Source of the DNA: Odiellus spinosus
Lineage: Eukaryota; Arthropoda; Arachnida; Opiliones; Phalangiidae
DNA: 64,000 bases
Assembly (NCBI GenBank): GCA_963920705.1
Contig: OY987227.1
Location: 15,897,434-15,961,433 of the forward strand
Direction of reading: 5' to 3'
This document shows positions 12,801 to 24,689 of this stretch, one piece after another. Under the pieces are notes generated by a model, which was not told the DNA's origin, searched no databases, and saw only the letters and a program-made list of their open reading frames with translations. Position 1 is the stretch's first letter, and every line of letters starts with the position of its first letter. The translations under genes and the position numbers were made by a program.

Positions 12801-14765
12801 TATTACTACCTTTATATCGTTCTTTCGCAACTTTTACCCAAGTTTAAGAAGATAAATAAAAAGAAATAAAACCAAAAAATTCCATCTAGTAGGCTCCATA
12901 CCCGTGACAAGTTTTATAGAAGAAATATTTCTGCAGATTGGAAAAGAGGAAAACTTAAGGAGAGAAGGAAGGTAGATAGATGGTTTTGGCGCATTGGCAG
13001 AAGTGTTCAAAGAAAAGGATATATGGGTGGGAGTTTGCGCCAAAAAGGAGACTTGTTAAAAAAAGGGAGTTGTCCTAGCGCATCCCAGGGCACCCCAGGG
13101 TTTGCCTCTATCTAAGAGTGAACGAAAGAAAAAGAAATGCGAGGAAAAGACGCGAAAGGTGAAATTGTACATGGCGGAAGGGATTAATTACAAGCTTTTA
13201 CACTGTACAGGGTTAAACCATTAATGGAATGAAAGACTCTGTAACAGAGTGAGTCGTTTCCTAGTCCAGTCCGTAAAGTTGAAAAACTACTCGCTTACTT
13301 CGTCTTCCCACGAATTGTCTGCCTTAAAATAAGAGAAGTTCCATTTCGTTGTTTAAGGTGGGCTATTTAATACCAAAAAAGGCTTAACCAGGGTAAGCCT
13401 TTAGTTATTGTTACTACACTTTTCCACGTAGTTCGTTTCATTCCTGGTATGTTCGCGAATATAATATACGCGCTAAAAGGCTGTGTCTTTATATTTAACC
13501 ATCTTTACTTCGTATGGAAGTTGCGCGTTACGTAATTATCTTGTCTTTGCACATGCATGAAACCGGAAATTTGCATTCCAACTCGATAAAATTAACACAG
13601 GCAGGTACTCCCCAGACTATCATTCAATAATTGTCTGTCCACGAATGGTTAATTTCACTCTGTTTATGCAATACGTTGCGAGCTCTGAAACAACCTTCCT
13701 TATAGTAAAGAAACCTACTGTAATCATCCCTATATACTGTTTAACATAGTGTATTCCTCCGCCACACCTTTCGCTAATTTACGAACTAAATTTGAACAAA
13801 CTATGAGATTTTTTGCGATTACTTTCTCTTTGTAGCAAACGTCGCTTGGGTTTTAAATCTTCAGTTTTGTTGGAAGCCTCTTCGATATTTTTTTTTTTTT
13901 TTTATTTTTATTCTCTATTTCTTTTCCGGTGGTATTAGCATCCTAGTTTTTGGCTAAACCTGCCTTACAGCATCCAACGTTCTTCTTTGATCCTGGTATT
14001 TTAATTAGTACAGTAACCACCACCTCCCTCTTACATATTTTTTCTTTCTTTTTTTAATCCGAACAAAGAGAATTCTCAGGCGAATACAATACGTACAATT
14101 CGACTCTTCATACAATTTTTTTTTCGGTAAATATTTGCAAACTCGCGACAGTCATGGCGGATTGATACGTTATATTAATCTTTATAGGACTAAAAGTAGT
14201 TTTGAAGATGGTCCTTGAAGATGAATATATAGTAGAAGCTTTTTAGGATATTGGTTTGGGTAAGGGAAGGTGGGAATAAATTTGCATCGACTAATTACTT
14301 TATTAATTCCAAGTTAATCAGTGTTTTTATTTTATTTTAAGGTTTATGCGCGACGCTTATGATTAATTATTTGTGTGTTGAAGCGTGTGTTGATTATTTA
14401 TTTAGCGTCTATATTTGCTTGTGTGTGATTAGGATTCTCAGAAGAACAACGGAAATTGAACGAGATATAATATTATTATGGAGGTTAAATAATTTTACAG
14501 CCGTTTAATTTGGGCATCCCTTTATGCCGGCCTCTTCCTCGGGCCTCTTTCTGTTAGGATTACAAATATTTATTGAAAAACAGTACAATTTTGGTGTCGA
14601 CCTTAGTAGCCGGACCATAACAATTTAAGAAAGTAGACATATCCCAGACTAAAGTATTAAAATTTAAATGCTTCACGGGGAATGTTCATTCTTAATAATT
14701 TCAAGGACGTTAAAAAGTACGGTTACATCGAAACTACTGAACAAATAAATTGCGTTTCGACACAA
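9816..14765. other. Gene-free AT-rich stretch with simple repeats
   Basis: Contains a CT-rich simple repeat at about 10047-10080 (open on both strands, hence spurious frames), an AG-rich run near 10857-10870 and T/A runs near 10960, 12680 and 13890. I found no exon-like coding segment, tRNA or snRNA. Confidence 0.5.
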
Positions 14766-15154
14766 TTAAATAGAGAATACAGCCTAATCAACCAGTAAAA
14801 AAATATATGTAGAACCTAGAAATCAATTTAAAACTTACCCTGGAAATAGGCTTAGCTGGATTCATGGAGATCCTGAATTTCTTCGCGTTGAAGGGTTCTC
14901 GACCTATGAACAAAGGCCCGTCGTTAAGGCGAGATCTCCATGAGACTTCATGTAAGATTTGATTAGTCGCTGACTCATAAATGCGAAAAAATTCAGGATC
15001 TCCATGAATTCAGCTAAGCCTATTTTCAGGGTAAGTTTTAACATTATTTCTAGTTTATTATTGGTTGGTAATTTTTTTACTGGTTAATTAGGCTATTTAA
15101 ACGATAAAGAATCGATAAAAATCACTTGTTTATTTGGCTACATTCTCCTTTTAA
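14766..15154. mobile_element. TTAA-ended MITE, copy C
   Basis: Starts TTAAATAGAGAATACAGCC and ends CTACATTCTCCTTTTAA. Like copies A and B it carries internal inverted segments (AATAGGCTTAGCTGGATTC / GAATTCAGCTAAGCCTATT). Its left end has lost about 40 bases relative to copy B, so CCTAATCAACCAGTA lies almost at the terminus. Confidence 0.7.
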
Positions 15155-15627
15155 ATGCTTTAAACACTGTTTCATTATAATATTAATTGCATTTGTCTTT
15201 AAATTAAATAACGTCATATTTCAACGACGCAAGGACGTTCGAATAATGAAAAAAATATAATCGATACGTTTAGTTCTAAAATTTGTTAAATAATATAAAA
15301 CACGAGAGAAAACTGTCTTTGTCTTGAACGGGAGTAAAATAAATCCATACGTCACAACGTACCTAAGAATAGAACCAAGAATCGAAAGTGGCCAGCTTAT
15401 AATCTTAAGTTTAATCAATAACCCTGGGAATCTCTTCTCGGAGTTTATGACCTCAATATTGCAATAATCCGTGGTTTATAAATTATATTGGCAAGATTCT
15501 ATTGTTTTTCTAACTAGGCCAAGAATTAATATATAGGTTATCTTCGTCAATATCATTATTAATTACATAAATTTCGGTACTTATCTATCTCCAAATATCA
15601 ATTGTAAAAATTACTATCAGACACTAG

Positions 15628-15860
15628 AGCCGAGTTCATACTAGGTCTTGGAATCGATTTAAAACGTTTCGCCAAAGTCGTGTGAACGGGAAACCGTCTT
15701 TTCTCGAATCGATTTGATTCGATTTCTCGCAACTGCTTCAGGAACCAGTTTTATACCTATCCGATTTCAAGATGTGTGAACACGTGACGCTTAAAACGAT
15801 TCCTGTCGATTTGATTTTACCATTTTAAATCGATTAAGAATTAAGTGTGACCGTAACTTA
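15628..15860 (-). mobile_element. GCGTTCA(C/T)ACTAG-family MITE, copy 1
   Basis: Reads AGTTCATACTAGGTCTTGG at one end and CGATTAAGAATTAAGTGTGACC at the other. Between them are CGAAACTG-like, ACGATTCCTG and GATTTGATTTTACC blocks in the same order as the copy at 53130 and the reverse of 18158 and 31351. No coding sequence; superfamily unknown. Confidence 0.7.
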
Positions 15861-17580
15861 GGTATAACGAATAATTCTACGAGTCTACGAATATAATTTT
15901 AATAACATTAACGATTTAACAAACTTGATGACAAAGCTATTATTAATAGTAAAACGAACTAAAGTCACAGCGAACTTGCGCGTAGGGATATTATTACGCT
16001 CTTGTACTACAATTACAATATTGCTTGCTCCTTTCTAAATATAAAGCTCTAAAGCTTTTAAACTTTTATTACATTTCATTCTCCCTTTAATCATTGCTGA
16101 ATGCTAACACCATTACGTAAAACCGCGTATCTCTCTTAACTAAACTCCCGTGTCAAATGTTTTGCAGTTAAATTTTCAATCCAAATGTTTTCTCCCTCTT
16201 TTCGCGAGGGATATTTGAGAGTCAAGGCGAAGGATCGCGGATTCGCGATCGAGAGAGGGGATATAAACGAATTTTCGACGACCCAAAATGATGAAGGCCA
16301 TTTTTAGGAAGAGAGCCGTTTTTGGGGAGGAAAGACGTTGGACCCTAGCTAGGATTCTTCCGAGATGGATACGAGAAGACGCTGTTCAATGGTGGAAGAG
16401 GTGATATTGCGAATCTCTCTTTTATTTTTCCACAAGAAATGAAAGGGGGGGGGGCGTGAAATCCCAAGTTTCATACTAGTTCGTTGAACCCCCTTGTATG
16501 AGAGCGTCAGCGTCGGTTTTTTTTATTTTATTTTTTTTTCCTTCTCTCGATTCTCGAAGCTGATCGGTTGCTTAGAAGTTTCTATATGAAATTCTCTCTC
16601 TTTCTCTCTTTTACCCTTGGTTCTACCGTTCCTAAGTTCACCTCGTGGGTTTTCGGTTCGTCGTGTTTCGGACTTCTTTCCAGAAACGGCCGCCCTACTC
16701 TCTACCCTCTCTCTCCCTCCTTCCTGCTAAAAACCTTTTCCCTAGTTCCAGTCCGTTCCACTTTTAACAATCCAAGGCATCGAGTAGCAGGCATCGTCAG
16801 TTTTGCTTTTTTCAGCCGTGGTTTTCTCATTCCCCTAACATTGTTTAATTCATTCGATTAAGTTGAACGACGTTTTTGTAAGTCTCGACGGAGCATGCAT
16901 CGCGTACGTTCCACCCACTTTTAGGCCTACTGTTACTCGATTGAGTTCCAGGATAGGAGGGGATGATAGTGTTTGAAGTTTGTTCCCCCTGTTTTTGATA
17001 TTATACATTATATGTAATGTTATATAGAGACATATATTATACTAAAAGCGCTACAGAATGTGGAGGAAATTTTTAGTATTATTTTTGGCGCGTTCGCATT
17101 ATTTCGTTTCTAAGGTTGCTGTATTTAAATTAGTTCAATGTGATATACAGGGTGGCACAGATTAAAAACTCCATAGCATATTTTGGAAAATCTCCAACGT
17201 AATTGTACCGTTAATTCAATTAATTTCTATCGCAAAACAACACGAAATTTTTCTTAAAGAAGCTATTTAATTTTTTGATCTGAACCCTCTACTAAAACGA
17301 AAGGGTTAATAGTCCTGGAAATATGTCTTTTTTTTTTCCTATATTATCCATTATAATTAAGCTTGACAGTTCTTATGAGTTTCAAATCAACGCTGAGATA
17401 ATAATTTAATTTATAATCATTAATTATCTTAATCAGTTTAAGTATTAACTGCACTGAAGCTAGGGGTCTACACAATAAGTTTAATCGATCTAGATAGGAG
17501 AGTGAACTGCTTTCGAGTTATACTCAAACTGTTGAATAGTATCCGTACACTTCATTTTTAGTGCCATTTTTCTTGAGATC
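15861..17580. other. Gene-free stretch
   Basis: Includes an orphan TTAA-MITE end (CATTCTCCCTTTAAT near 16078), a G run near 16446-16453, and an ACAGGGTGGCACA motif near 17151 resembling the transposon end at 49815. The 97-codon plus frame at 16568 is C/T-rich and looks non-coding. Confidence 0.45.
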
Positions 17581-17689
17581 TGAATGATTAAGTCGGTTGT
17601 TGGAGGTTTTAGACTAAAGAACAGCTTTATATCGCCATCGTCCAATAAAAATCGAGAATTTATCGGGAAAGGGAATATTCAAATCGCGT

Positions 17690-17990
17690 TCAATGCGAAC
17701 GAATCTTGGGTATCTTCTTTCCCGCTCTTTCTCTGGTCCCGGAGGCTGGCGACCGTGGATACAACAAAAAAAGAGAGAAGCCCCTAGTTTAGCAACAAAT
17801 ATGTCCGCCGCCATCAAAATTTTCGAAGGTCTGCAGAATTGGTGGCCCGCTTATTACGACCAGCAGCGCGGAGAGAGGTCTCTCACAAAGCGGCGCGCGC
17901 GATCATCCTCTTCTTCCTTTCACCCCTCATCCTCCACCTTCGTACTATGTATACCTCGATCACGCACTGAAACGTAAACTCCGCTCTCTC
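17690..17990. promoter_or_regulatory. CpG-containing, GC-richer island, possible promoter
   Basis: This segment is clearly richer in G, C and CpG than its surroundings (for example GCGGCGCGCGCGATC near 17891). On the minus strand at about 17805-17820 it contains GATGGCGGCGG, resembling the ATGGCGGC (YY1-like) motif often found at animal promoters. Both strands are open over it (67-94 codons), which fits base composition better than coding. It could be a distant 5' promoter of CtBP or of an unseen gene; no transcript evidence is available. Confidence 0.25.
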
Positions 17991-18157
17991 CCTGTTATAT
18001 ATGTTTTTAGCCAGAAAGAGAGAGAGAGAAAGACGGACAGAAATCTTCTCTTAGGTTCTCCTTTCCCTAAAGGTCTAGTCTCGGTACATAAATTTTGGTT
18101 TAAGGGATTGTTAAACGTCTTACAACTATTTGCTCAAAAAGTACCCAATGTTACTCT

Positions 18158-18431
18158 AAAGCTACATTCACACTAGCATTTCTTAATCGATTTGAAACGG
18201 TAAAATCAACCGATATTCAAATCGCCAGAAATCGTTTTAAGTGGCATGTGTTCACGCATTATCTTGATAAATCCATTTATTGGAGCTATCGGTATGAAAC
18301 TGGTTCCCGAAGCAGTTTCGAGAAATCGAATCAAATCGATTCCAGAAAAGACAGTTTCCCGGTTCACACGACTCTAGGGAAACGTTTTGAATCCGTTTAA
18401 ATAGATTCCAAGGCCTAGTATGAACGCGTCT
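18158..18431 (+). mobile_element. GCGTTCA(C/T)ACTAG-family MITE, copy 2
   Basis: Begins AAGCTACATTCACACTAGC followed by TTCTTAATCGATTTGAAACG, and ends CCAAGGCCTAGTATGAACGCG. The ends are imperfect inverted repeats. A partial second copy in opposite orientation follows at about 18580-18680, ending AATGTGTGACCGTAGCTTT. Confidence 0.75.
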
Positions 18432-21400
18432 AATGTCTTATTCAAGCTATTGGCACTAGATTTTTATACTCGAAATTAATTCAAATTTCCGAAATAAAGA
18501 TGAGGTTTTAAGAATTCAAATCTTACTTAGGAAAAGGAATTTGTTGAAACTTTTTACGAATAAAATAAAAATAAGTTAGATTCGGTTTCTCGAAGCAGCT
18601 TCGCGATTCGGTTTCATCAACCGATAGGTGAAGCTACAATAAATCGATTTATAAAGATAATGTGTGACCGTAGCTTTTGTCCCTGGTTAAGGTTATCAAC
18701 ACTAATACTAAATCGCAAATTTGGTGGCAGATCACTTCGTACTTAATCTACTCAATCTACTCACTAATGTTTACTCAAACGGACGTTATGTTAATTCCTA
18801 ATCAAATATAATCACGATTCAATCATCCCAAGATCATCATATAAGTTGCGTTCCCCTCGCTTAAATTCCCTTATTCATTTGGTTTAATTCGTATATACAC
18901 TGGATTTTAATTCCCGTCAATTAAATAAATAAATAAGTGTTCACTATGCCTTTAAAGTTCCGCTTTGGACCTACGTCTACGGTCTATCTCTGATAGGAGG
19001 AGGAAACTGGGCAGGGCGAATTTATTAGGAGAAACGGTTCCTCCATTCCTCGACTCTTCGTAGAAGGTTTTGCCCGCTTTTCGTCATTTTAGGAATTTCA
19101 AATTAAAAGGCATCGTCCACTGTTTAGTCGTTAATTAAGGCTGGGCGGCCGCGCGCCCGAATTAATCCGACGAATGTTGTTTGAGGGAAAGGGGTAAATT
19201 CGCCCGAAAGCGCTTCGTTCCATCTTCTACTCTCGATTCGCACCCTCGATTTACTCTACTGTCAAAGCATTAGCCCTCTAATCTATTACTAATGTTGTAA
19301 GTGATCGTGTCATATTTTGCAATCTGCGAGGAAGCGAGCGCCAAAAACTGAGCCACAATTTAAGTCTCCTCCATTTTCAGTTATAGTACCAGTTTACTAG
19401 GTTCAGGCAGATTTATGGATTTTATGAGCTGAAAATTTCACCCTATATTTTTAATTTAATTTAAGTAATTGCACTGTAAAGTCAATATTTAAAAATGAAT
19501 TTAGTGTTTATTATAATTTTAAGGTGTGGGAAAAATCGCTAAATTGGAGTACAGGCGCGTTAAAATATTACAAAGCGGTGGTTTTACTAATCAAAGTCAC
19601 GGAATAAATACGTATTTTTTTAAAGGCATAAGTACTAGACTCTTATAACAAGTTATTTCTAATAAACATCTCAGTTCTCAGGCGCCATTTCAAAGTCGAA
19701 CTCTCGTTGGCATCAGCGTTTGATTACTTCGAGCCTAATTTTGTAACTTTGATAATTAACTGTTAATGACCACAAAATCGTTAGCGTGTTTTGATCATGT
19801 TTTAGCTATAATTTAACAGTCTAAATCGATTAAATATAATTTTTCAAGAATCTAAAATCCCGTTAAATGACATCTCACTTGAATTAAAATTTTCATATAA
19901 AAATATTTTTTATCAATTTTTTAACGGTTCTGAAAATTAATTATAATTTTGTTGTGAAAGTTCCCGTAATTCGACCATTTTCCCGTTTTTAAATCGGATG
20001 ACACTAAAAATCTTTAAAAAATATGGAGGGGGTGATATTAATGATCTATTACAATTTTTCCTGTAGTTTTCCCATATTTCCCTTTAATTTTAAAATAAGA
20101 GTCCTATAATTGCCTATAAATCGATTTTAAAATTTAATATTTTCCTATAAATTTTTTGAAATGGTTTCCTTATGATTCAGAAAATGTATTGGTGTTATTA
20201 TTATTAATTATATTATGCCAAAACATAAACTAATGTCGTAATTATTTTGTTAGGAACGTGTTTAGTAGATGCTAGAATGATAAACATCTTAAAGAATTTA
20301 TTATAATATCGTCAATTTCTTGACATTTTGGGTAATTATATAATTTAACACTCGCTCGCCAAAGTAAAGCGTTCATTAAATATAAGCCTGCCATTTATTA
20401 TTGAGCAAATTCCGAATGAACCGGCTTCTTATAGGCCAAGCTTTATCTAGTCGCATCCCTCTCTTTTCAGTCCTCTACATCAGAGTTTCGCTTTGGCGGA
20501 AATCGGTCTCGGGGACTTTATTTAATAGCTCGAGTTTAACTATAAAGTGAAGATGAAAAAGTTAATTTCTACTAAAATCAATTACTATTTTAGTTGTCAA
20601 AATATGATTTGTAGCTAAGACGTTTTTAACAATGTTCTTTTTAGATGTGACACGCGGAGTAAATACCTTTCAGGACCAGGAGTACTCGGTTTAGTATGCC
20701 CAACTCGACACTTTATCACTCCTTGTTGAGATTTTTAACGAGATTTTTAAAGAGCTATTAGTTAAAGAAACATCTCAAGAGGCTTAACGCTGATTTACGC
20801 AATGAAAAAAGCTCGCAGATTTGTAATAAGATCTTATACTAACCCGAAACTGTTTCGAAGTTAAACGTGTGTTGAAATATTCCTAATTTCTATGTTTAGT
20901 TAAATTGAACCCCCAAAGAACCTTAAGAGATAGGTTTACTTTATCGCCTGCTTATTTATTGGACCCGCTTCAGCACCACGGCCAACTTAGATCGACGGAG
21001 GAGCTGATCTAAGTCTCCTTCAAGATTCTTAGGGGCTTCAATTTGTACTTGACTTAACGTTTGTCGATGAAGTTAAAAAGTACAATTGGAGCCTAATTAA
21101 AGATTGATGGCGATATTTTATATTAATATATCCTTTTCGGTTTCCCTTTGAATCTTTGGTGTCGCGATAAAAGCACGAGTTAAGGCAAAGGCCTACAGAT
21201 CTCATTCCCTTCTAGTCTGTCTATCGACTTAAAGCTAATAAAGTGGAATGTGGTTCATATTTTCCCTCTGACTTTCACTCTGTTGCGTCTAATGCCTCGA
21301 TTGAGGGACTTAAACCCTTATACTAGTAGTGTAAATTTAGTTAACCCCTTGTTGTAAATAAAAGACGTATTATGGAAATGAGAGTTTTGCTCTCTCTTCG

Positions 21401-21867
21401 GCTCTTTCTCCTAATAAAAGTTGATTAGGTTTAAAATAAAGCCTAAATCAAATTCCAAGGACCTTCCTTCGTTTGTTGAAAACGTTGTAAACTTTAAACG
21501 CCGTTAAATTCTTTGTTTTATATAAACTTCGTTTGTTGTGGAATTAGTGAATATAAAATAAAAACAATGAACTAGATATTGTTCCGCCAACCTTTCTAGG
21601 TTATTCTGTACGATTTGTTAGAGCTGAGAGTTAGAGTTAATGGTAAAGGTGCGGGGATAAAGTAGATGATGCTAATTGGCTTACATTTAGGTCTTAGTGG
21701 ATCTTCCTTTTCCCCCCAGTTTTATAACAGTCGGATAATTCGTACAAATTGATGCTCTGTAATACATTTAACTCCGTAAAAAGATGTTCACCGATTACGC
21801 GATTAACTGATTACAACCTTTGGTAATGCTAAATACATACTCAATTAAGTGCGGACGAAACTACGGC
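18432..21867. other. Gene-free stretch
   Basis: Apart from the partial MITE at 18580-18680, I see only AT-rich unique-looking sequence with one GC-richer patch (GGGCGGCCGCGCGCCCG near 19143). No frame longer than about 60 codons and no splice-linked coding segment. Confidence 0.45.
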
Positions 21868-22110
21868 ACAGTTGCCACTGATCAATGAAAAGTTAGGGAT
21901 TAAAAATAAACTAAATAAAGTCGGGGAATATATTTTATGAAGCCATGAAATAAAACTTTAGTTGCGGAAAAGATGTGGTGTGACTCGGATAAGCATACGT
22001 AACAAGCGGAAGGATTACCTTGTTACTGAAATGTTTATTTTTAAATAATATAAAAGGTTAAAAATTGGATAATTTTGGCTGGAAAGGTCTGGGAACACAT
22101 GGAAAGTTAG
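21868..22110. repeat. Degenerate dispersed GTCAGGGAA-type repeat
   Basis: Starts ACAGTTGCCACTGATCAATG and ends with GGCTGGAAAGGTCTGGGAAC and CATGGAAAGTTAG. The shared AAAAGGTTAAAAATTGG block matches the 1875-2266 element near 2150. Strongly diverged. Confidence 0.45.
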
Positions 22111-22994
22111 TGTTTTTTTCAGTCGATGAAATTTGAAAGTTAGACAAATATTGGTGAAATGAATTCAAAACGTTCAACAGAAGTTAGTGGAACTTCTTTG
22201 AGTAGGTTTTCGCTAGTTTGCTCACTGCTCTTAAAGCAATTAATGAATTTGAATCTTAGGCAAATCGATAGGCAATATTCAACCTAGCGTCATATCCACT
22301 TGAATAGGAGTACATATAAAGTACATTCCAGTTTTCAAGAGGAGTTGGCAAAATATCGAAAGCTGAGGCGGATGAATACCCAAGTTTGCTATACTAGTTT
22401 CCCACCGTGTTTTAGTTTTATCCTAAGCCTAAAATTCGATATCGGTATTTTTTTATTAAAATCTATAGTTTGTGCTCGATTTTGTGGAATATGATTTCCA
22501 TAATACCATAAGTTATGCGTATGACAAAACGTGAAAGGCATGATAAATCAAATGTCATGAAATTAGTTCAAACCTTGTTCTACAATAGTCAGGGTTAAGG
22601 TCGTTCTAAAGTTGCCAGGGTCCTGAAATTTTGTGTAATAAACCGAATATACTGGCTATCCTGTGAAATCTATAGTAAGCCTCGTTTTCAATCACGTTTT
22701 TCAATCTTTTGCTTTCTTTTTTTCAAAAGAAGCTTATATCAAATTCATTCAGATATCCGCTTCTTTGACACTTCAACCGTGTTTAATTTTAACGAAAAAG
22801 CTTGATTTAGGCTTCATCTTTGATTTCACCCAAAAGCTCGATTGATTTTGATTGAAAACTCGCCTTAAGTTTAATGATAGTCTAATTACGATACGGTAAT
22901 GTAAAATAATTAACTCTATTCGTTTAAAAACCCAGAAAGTCCTCGAACAAATTTGAATTGAAATATTTGTGGTCACTCGGATAAAAGTTTCAAC

Positions 22995-23300
22995 GTGAAT
23001 CTTTTTTTATTTATCGTTGATATTAGGAGGAAACGCACTATGTTGAGCGTGTGCTCGTCTTTGAAAACTTTGGACCGCTTGACCCACCAGAACGCTCCTA
23101 TCACAAAGATCTCCGCCGATTGCGACTGCACTTTCGCCGTTTCTACCGCTAATTCGTCCTGTTCGCGTCATCGAGCAACTTTTCTACCTCTTTGGTCAGT
23201 TCGTCTCACCGTTCCAGCCGTTTCTCGTACGCCACACGACCGTCGTTCGGCTACACCGTTGCCCCACCGGCGATCGCCTCCTGACGTCATTTTCCAATTA
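22995..23300 (-). pseudogene. Degenerate coding-like segment, unidentified
   Basis: Read on the minus strand, this patch is richer in G/C at third codon positions than its neighbours. Around 23240-23161 one frame gives YEKRLER, a stop, then DELTKEVEKLLDDANR, an amphipathic coiled-coil-like stretch. After an apparent one-step frameshift near 23150, another frame gives DELAVETAKVQSQSAEIF and continues through FVIGAFWWVKRSKVFKDE. The stop and the frame change suggest a decayed gene fragment or retrocopy. I do not recognise the family. The plus strand also has a 104-codon frame, probably its shadow. Low certainty. Confidence 0.25.
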
Positions 23301-23717
23301 AACCTCTGACGATTTCGTTTAAAACAAAGAGAAACGAACGAAACAAATTCGCGCAAAAATAAAACAAACAAAGGGGATTATAAATTAACAATTAACGAAA
23401 CAAAAGACACCTTTGTTGTGCGCATGATACAAACGGAAACTAAATTTTCATCATTCAACTAGAAATTTCATCAAGGATTAATTACTCGTAGTTGGTGAGT
23501 TATCTTTTATTTTACGAATATCTTTAGCAATCGGCTTTTCATTATATCTGCAATTAGTACACGAATGAAATGTTGGGGGTTTTAAAAATTTGGATAAAAA
23601 CTATTTGAGGAAGGTTTGGTAATTTTAAAATTGGTGTAAGATATCAGGGAAAGTTTACAAGAAGGGGTTATACTGGTGTTCAATAGGAGTTGGCAATGAC
23701 GTCATGAATTTGTCAAA

Positions 23718-23807
23718 CAGGGACGTGCCAGGGGGGGGGGGCGGTGAGCTCTATTTCTACTTTGTTATGGTGGCCCCCACTGTCCTAATAATGTTGGCAC
23801 GTCCCTT
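23718..23807. mobile_element. 90-bp TIR element with G run
   Basis: Ends are CAGGGACGTGCCA and TGGCACGTCCCTT, inverted over 12 bases. The interior starts with a run of G. No clear target duplication. Too short for any gene; likely a minimal MITE. Confidence 0.55.
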
Positions 23808-24601
23808 GGTATCAAACCACCCCAGCTTCTCTCATTTTACAAATTTCTCTTGAACTTAGTCAAAGGCAGGTGATGGAAACCAGCTGTAGTTTATTTACCG
23901 ACCAAAAAAGTCATTGTATTCGCTTTTTTGGGCAAGATTTGGGGCTTGAAATAAACCCCAGGGAAAAGAAGCACCCTTTTATCTCTTTCTCGATTCTGAT
24001 CCTTCTACAGCCAGGGTTCTTGGCGCTACGTTCTAAATCCACATTCAATTTAAACGTCAATTGCGCAACATTCTATGTAAATTCAGAAACTAATTACTCT
24101 TACCGCACGAAAGCTCTATATTTGAAACAAAAGGCTAATACGAAATATGCGGTATACGAAATTGTATATTGAATTTTTCCTCTTTCGAAACTAGTTTTAT
24201 TGTACATTTACCGCGTATAGGTATGAAAGTATTAAATTAAATACTTCATATATCTGTGTTTTACATGGCCACGTGATTTAATCATATATCCAATTAATAT
24301 ATTGTTAATTGTGCTTAGTCTTATTAAACGAAAACTTCAAATTCAAAGATCTTGAATACTTACTGATAGTCAAATTTAAATAATTCAGGGAGTGGGCCGT
24401 GGGCTTGTTGAGAAAAGTAGGAAGTGGCTCATTTTAAAATTATTAAATCCTCCTTTTGATGCCGAAGGCTGTCGAATATTTTCTTGGATTGTTTGCCCTT
24501 AAAACGGCCCCCACTAATGATAAACAAGGAAAGACCGAGAAGCCCAACGCGACGTCGTAGAAGAAACTCCGAGGGGCAAATCACTTATGGCTGCTAATTA
24601 T

Positions 24602-24685
24602 CAATCTAAAGCGCGGTTTCATCAAATCTAAGGGCGTTTTCCTCAAATCTAAGCGCGTTTTCCTCAAATCTAAGCGCGTTTTCAT
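24602..24685. repeat. 21-bp tandem repeat, 4 copies
   Basis: Four successive 21-base units (starts 24602, 24623, 24644, 24665) of the type CAAATCTAAGCGCGTTTTCC. The first unit is the most diverged, the last two nearly identical. Confidence 0.85.
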
Positions 24686-24689
24686 CTAT

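Noticed and set aside
16568-16861. 97-codon plus-strand frame with Ser/Phe/Leu-rich product
   Set aside because: C/T-rich composition lowers stop frequency; no splice or family support.
17584-17977. Open frames on both strands across the GC-richer island
   Set aside because: Opposed open frames are expected from CpG-rich composition; neither product resembles a protein family.
22995-23309. 104-codon plus-strand frame
   Set aside because: It lies opposite the better coding-like minus-strand reading and has no domain-like features.
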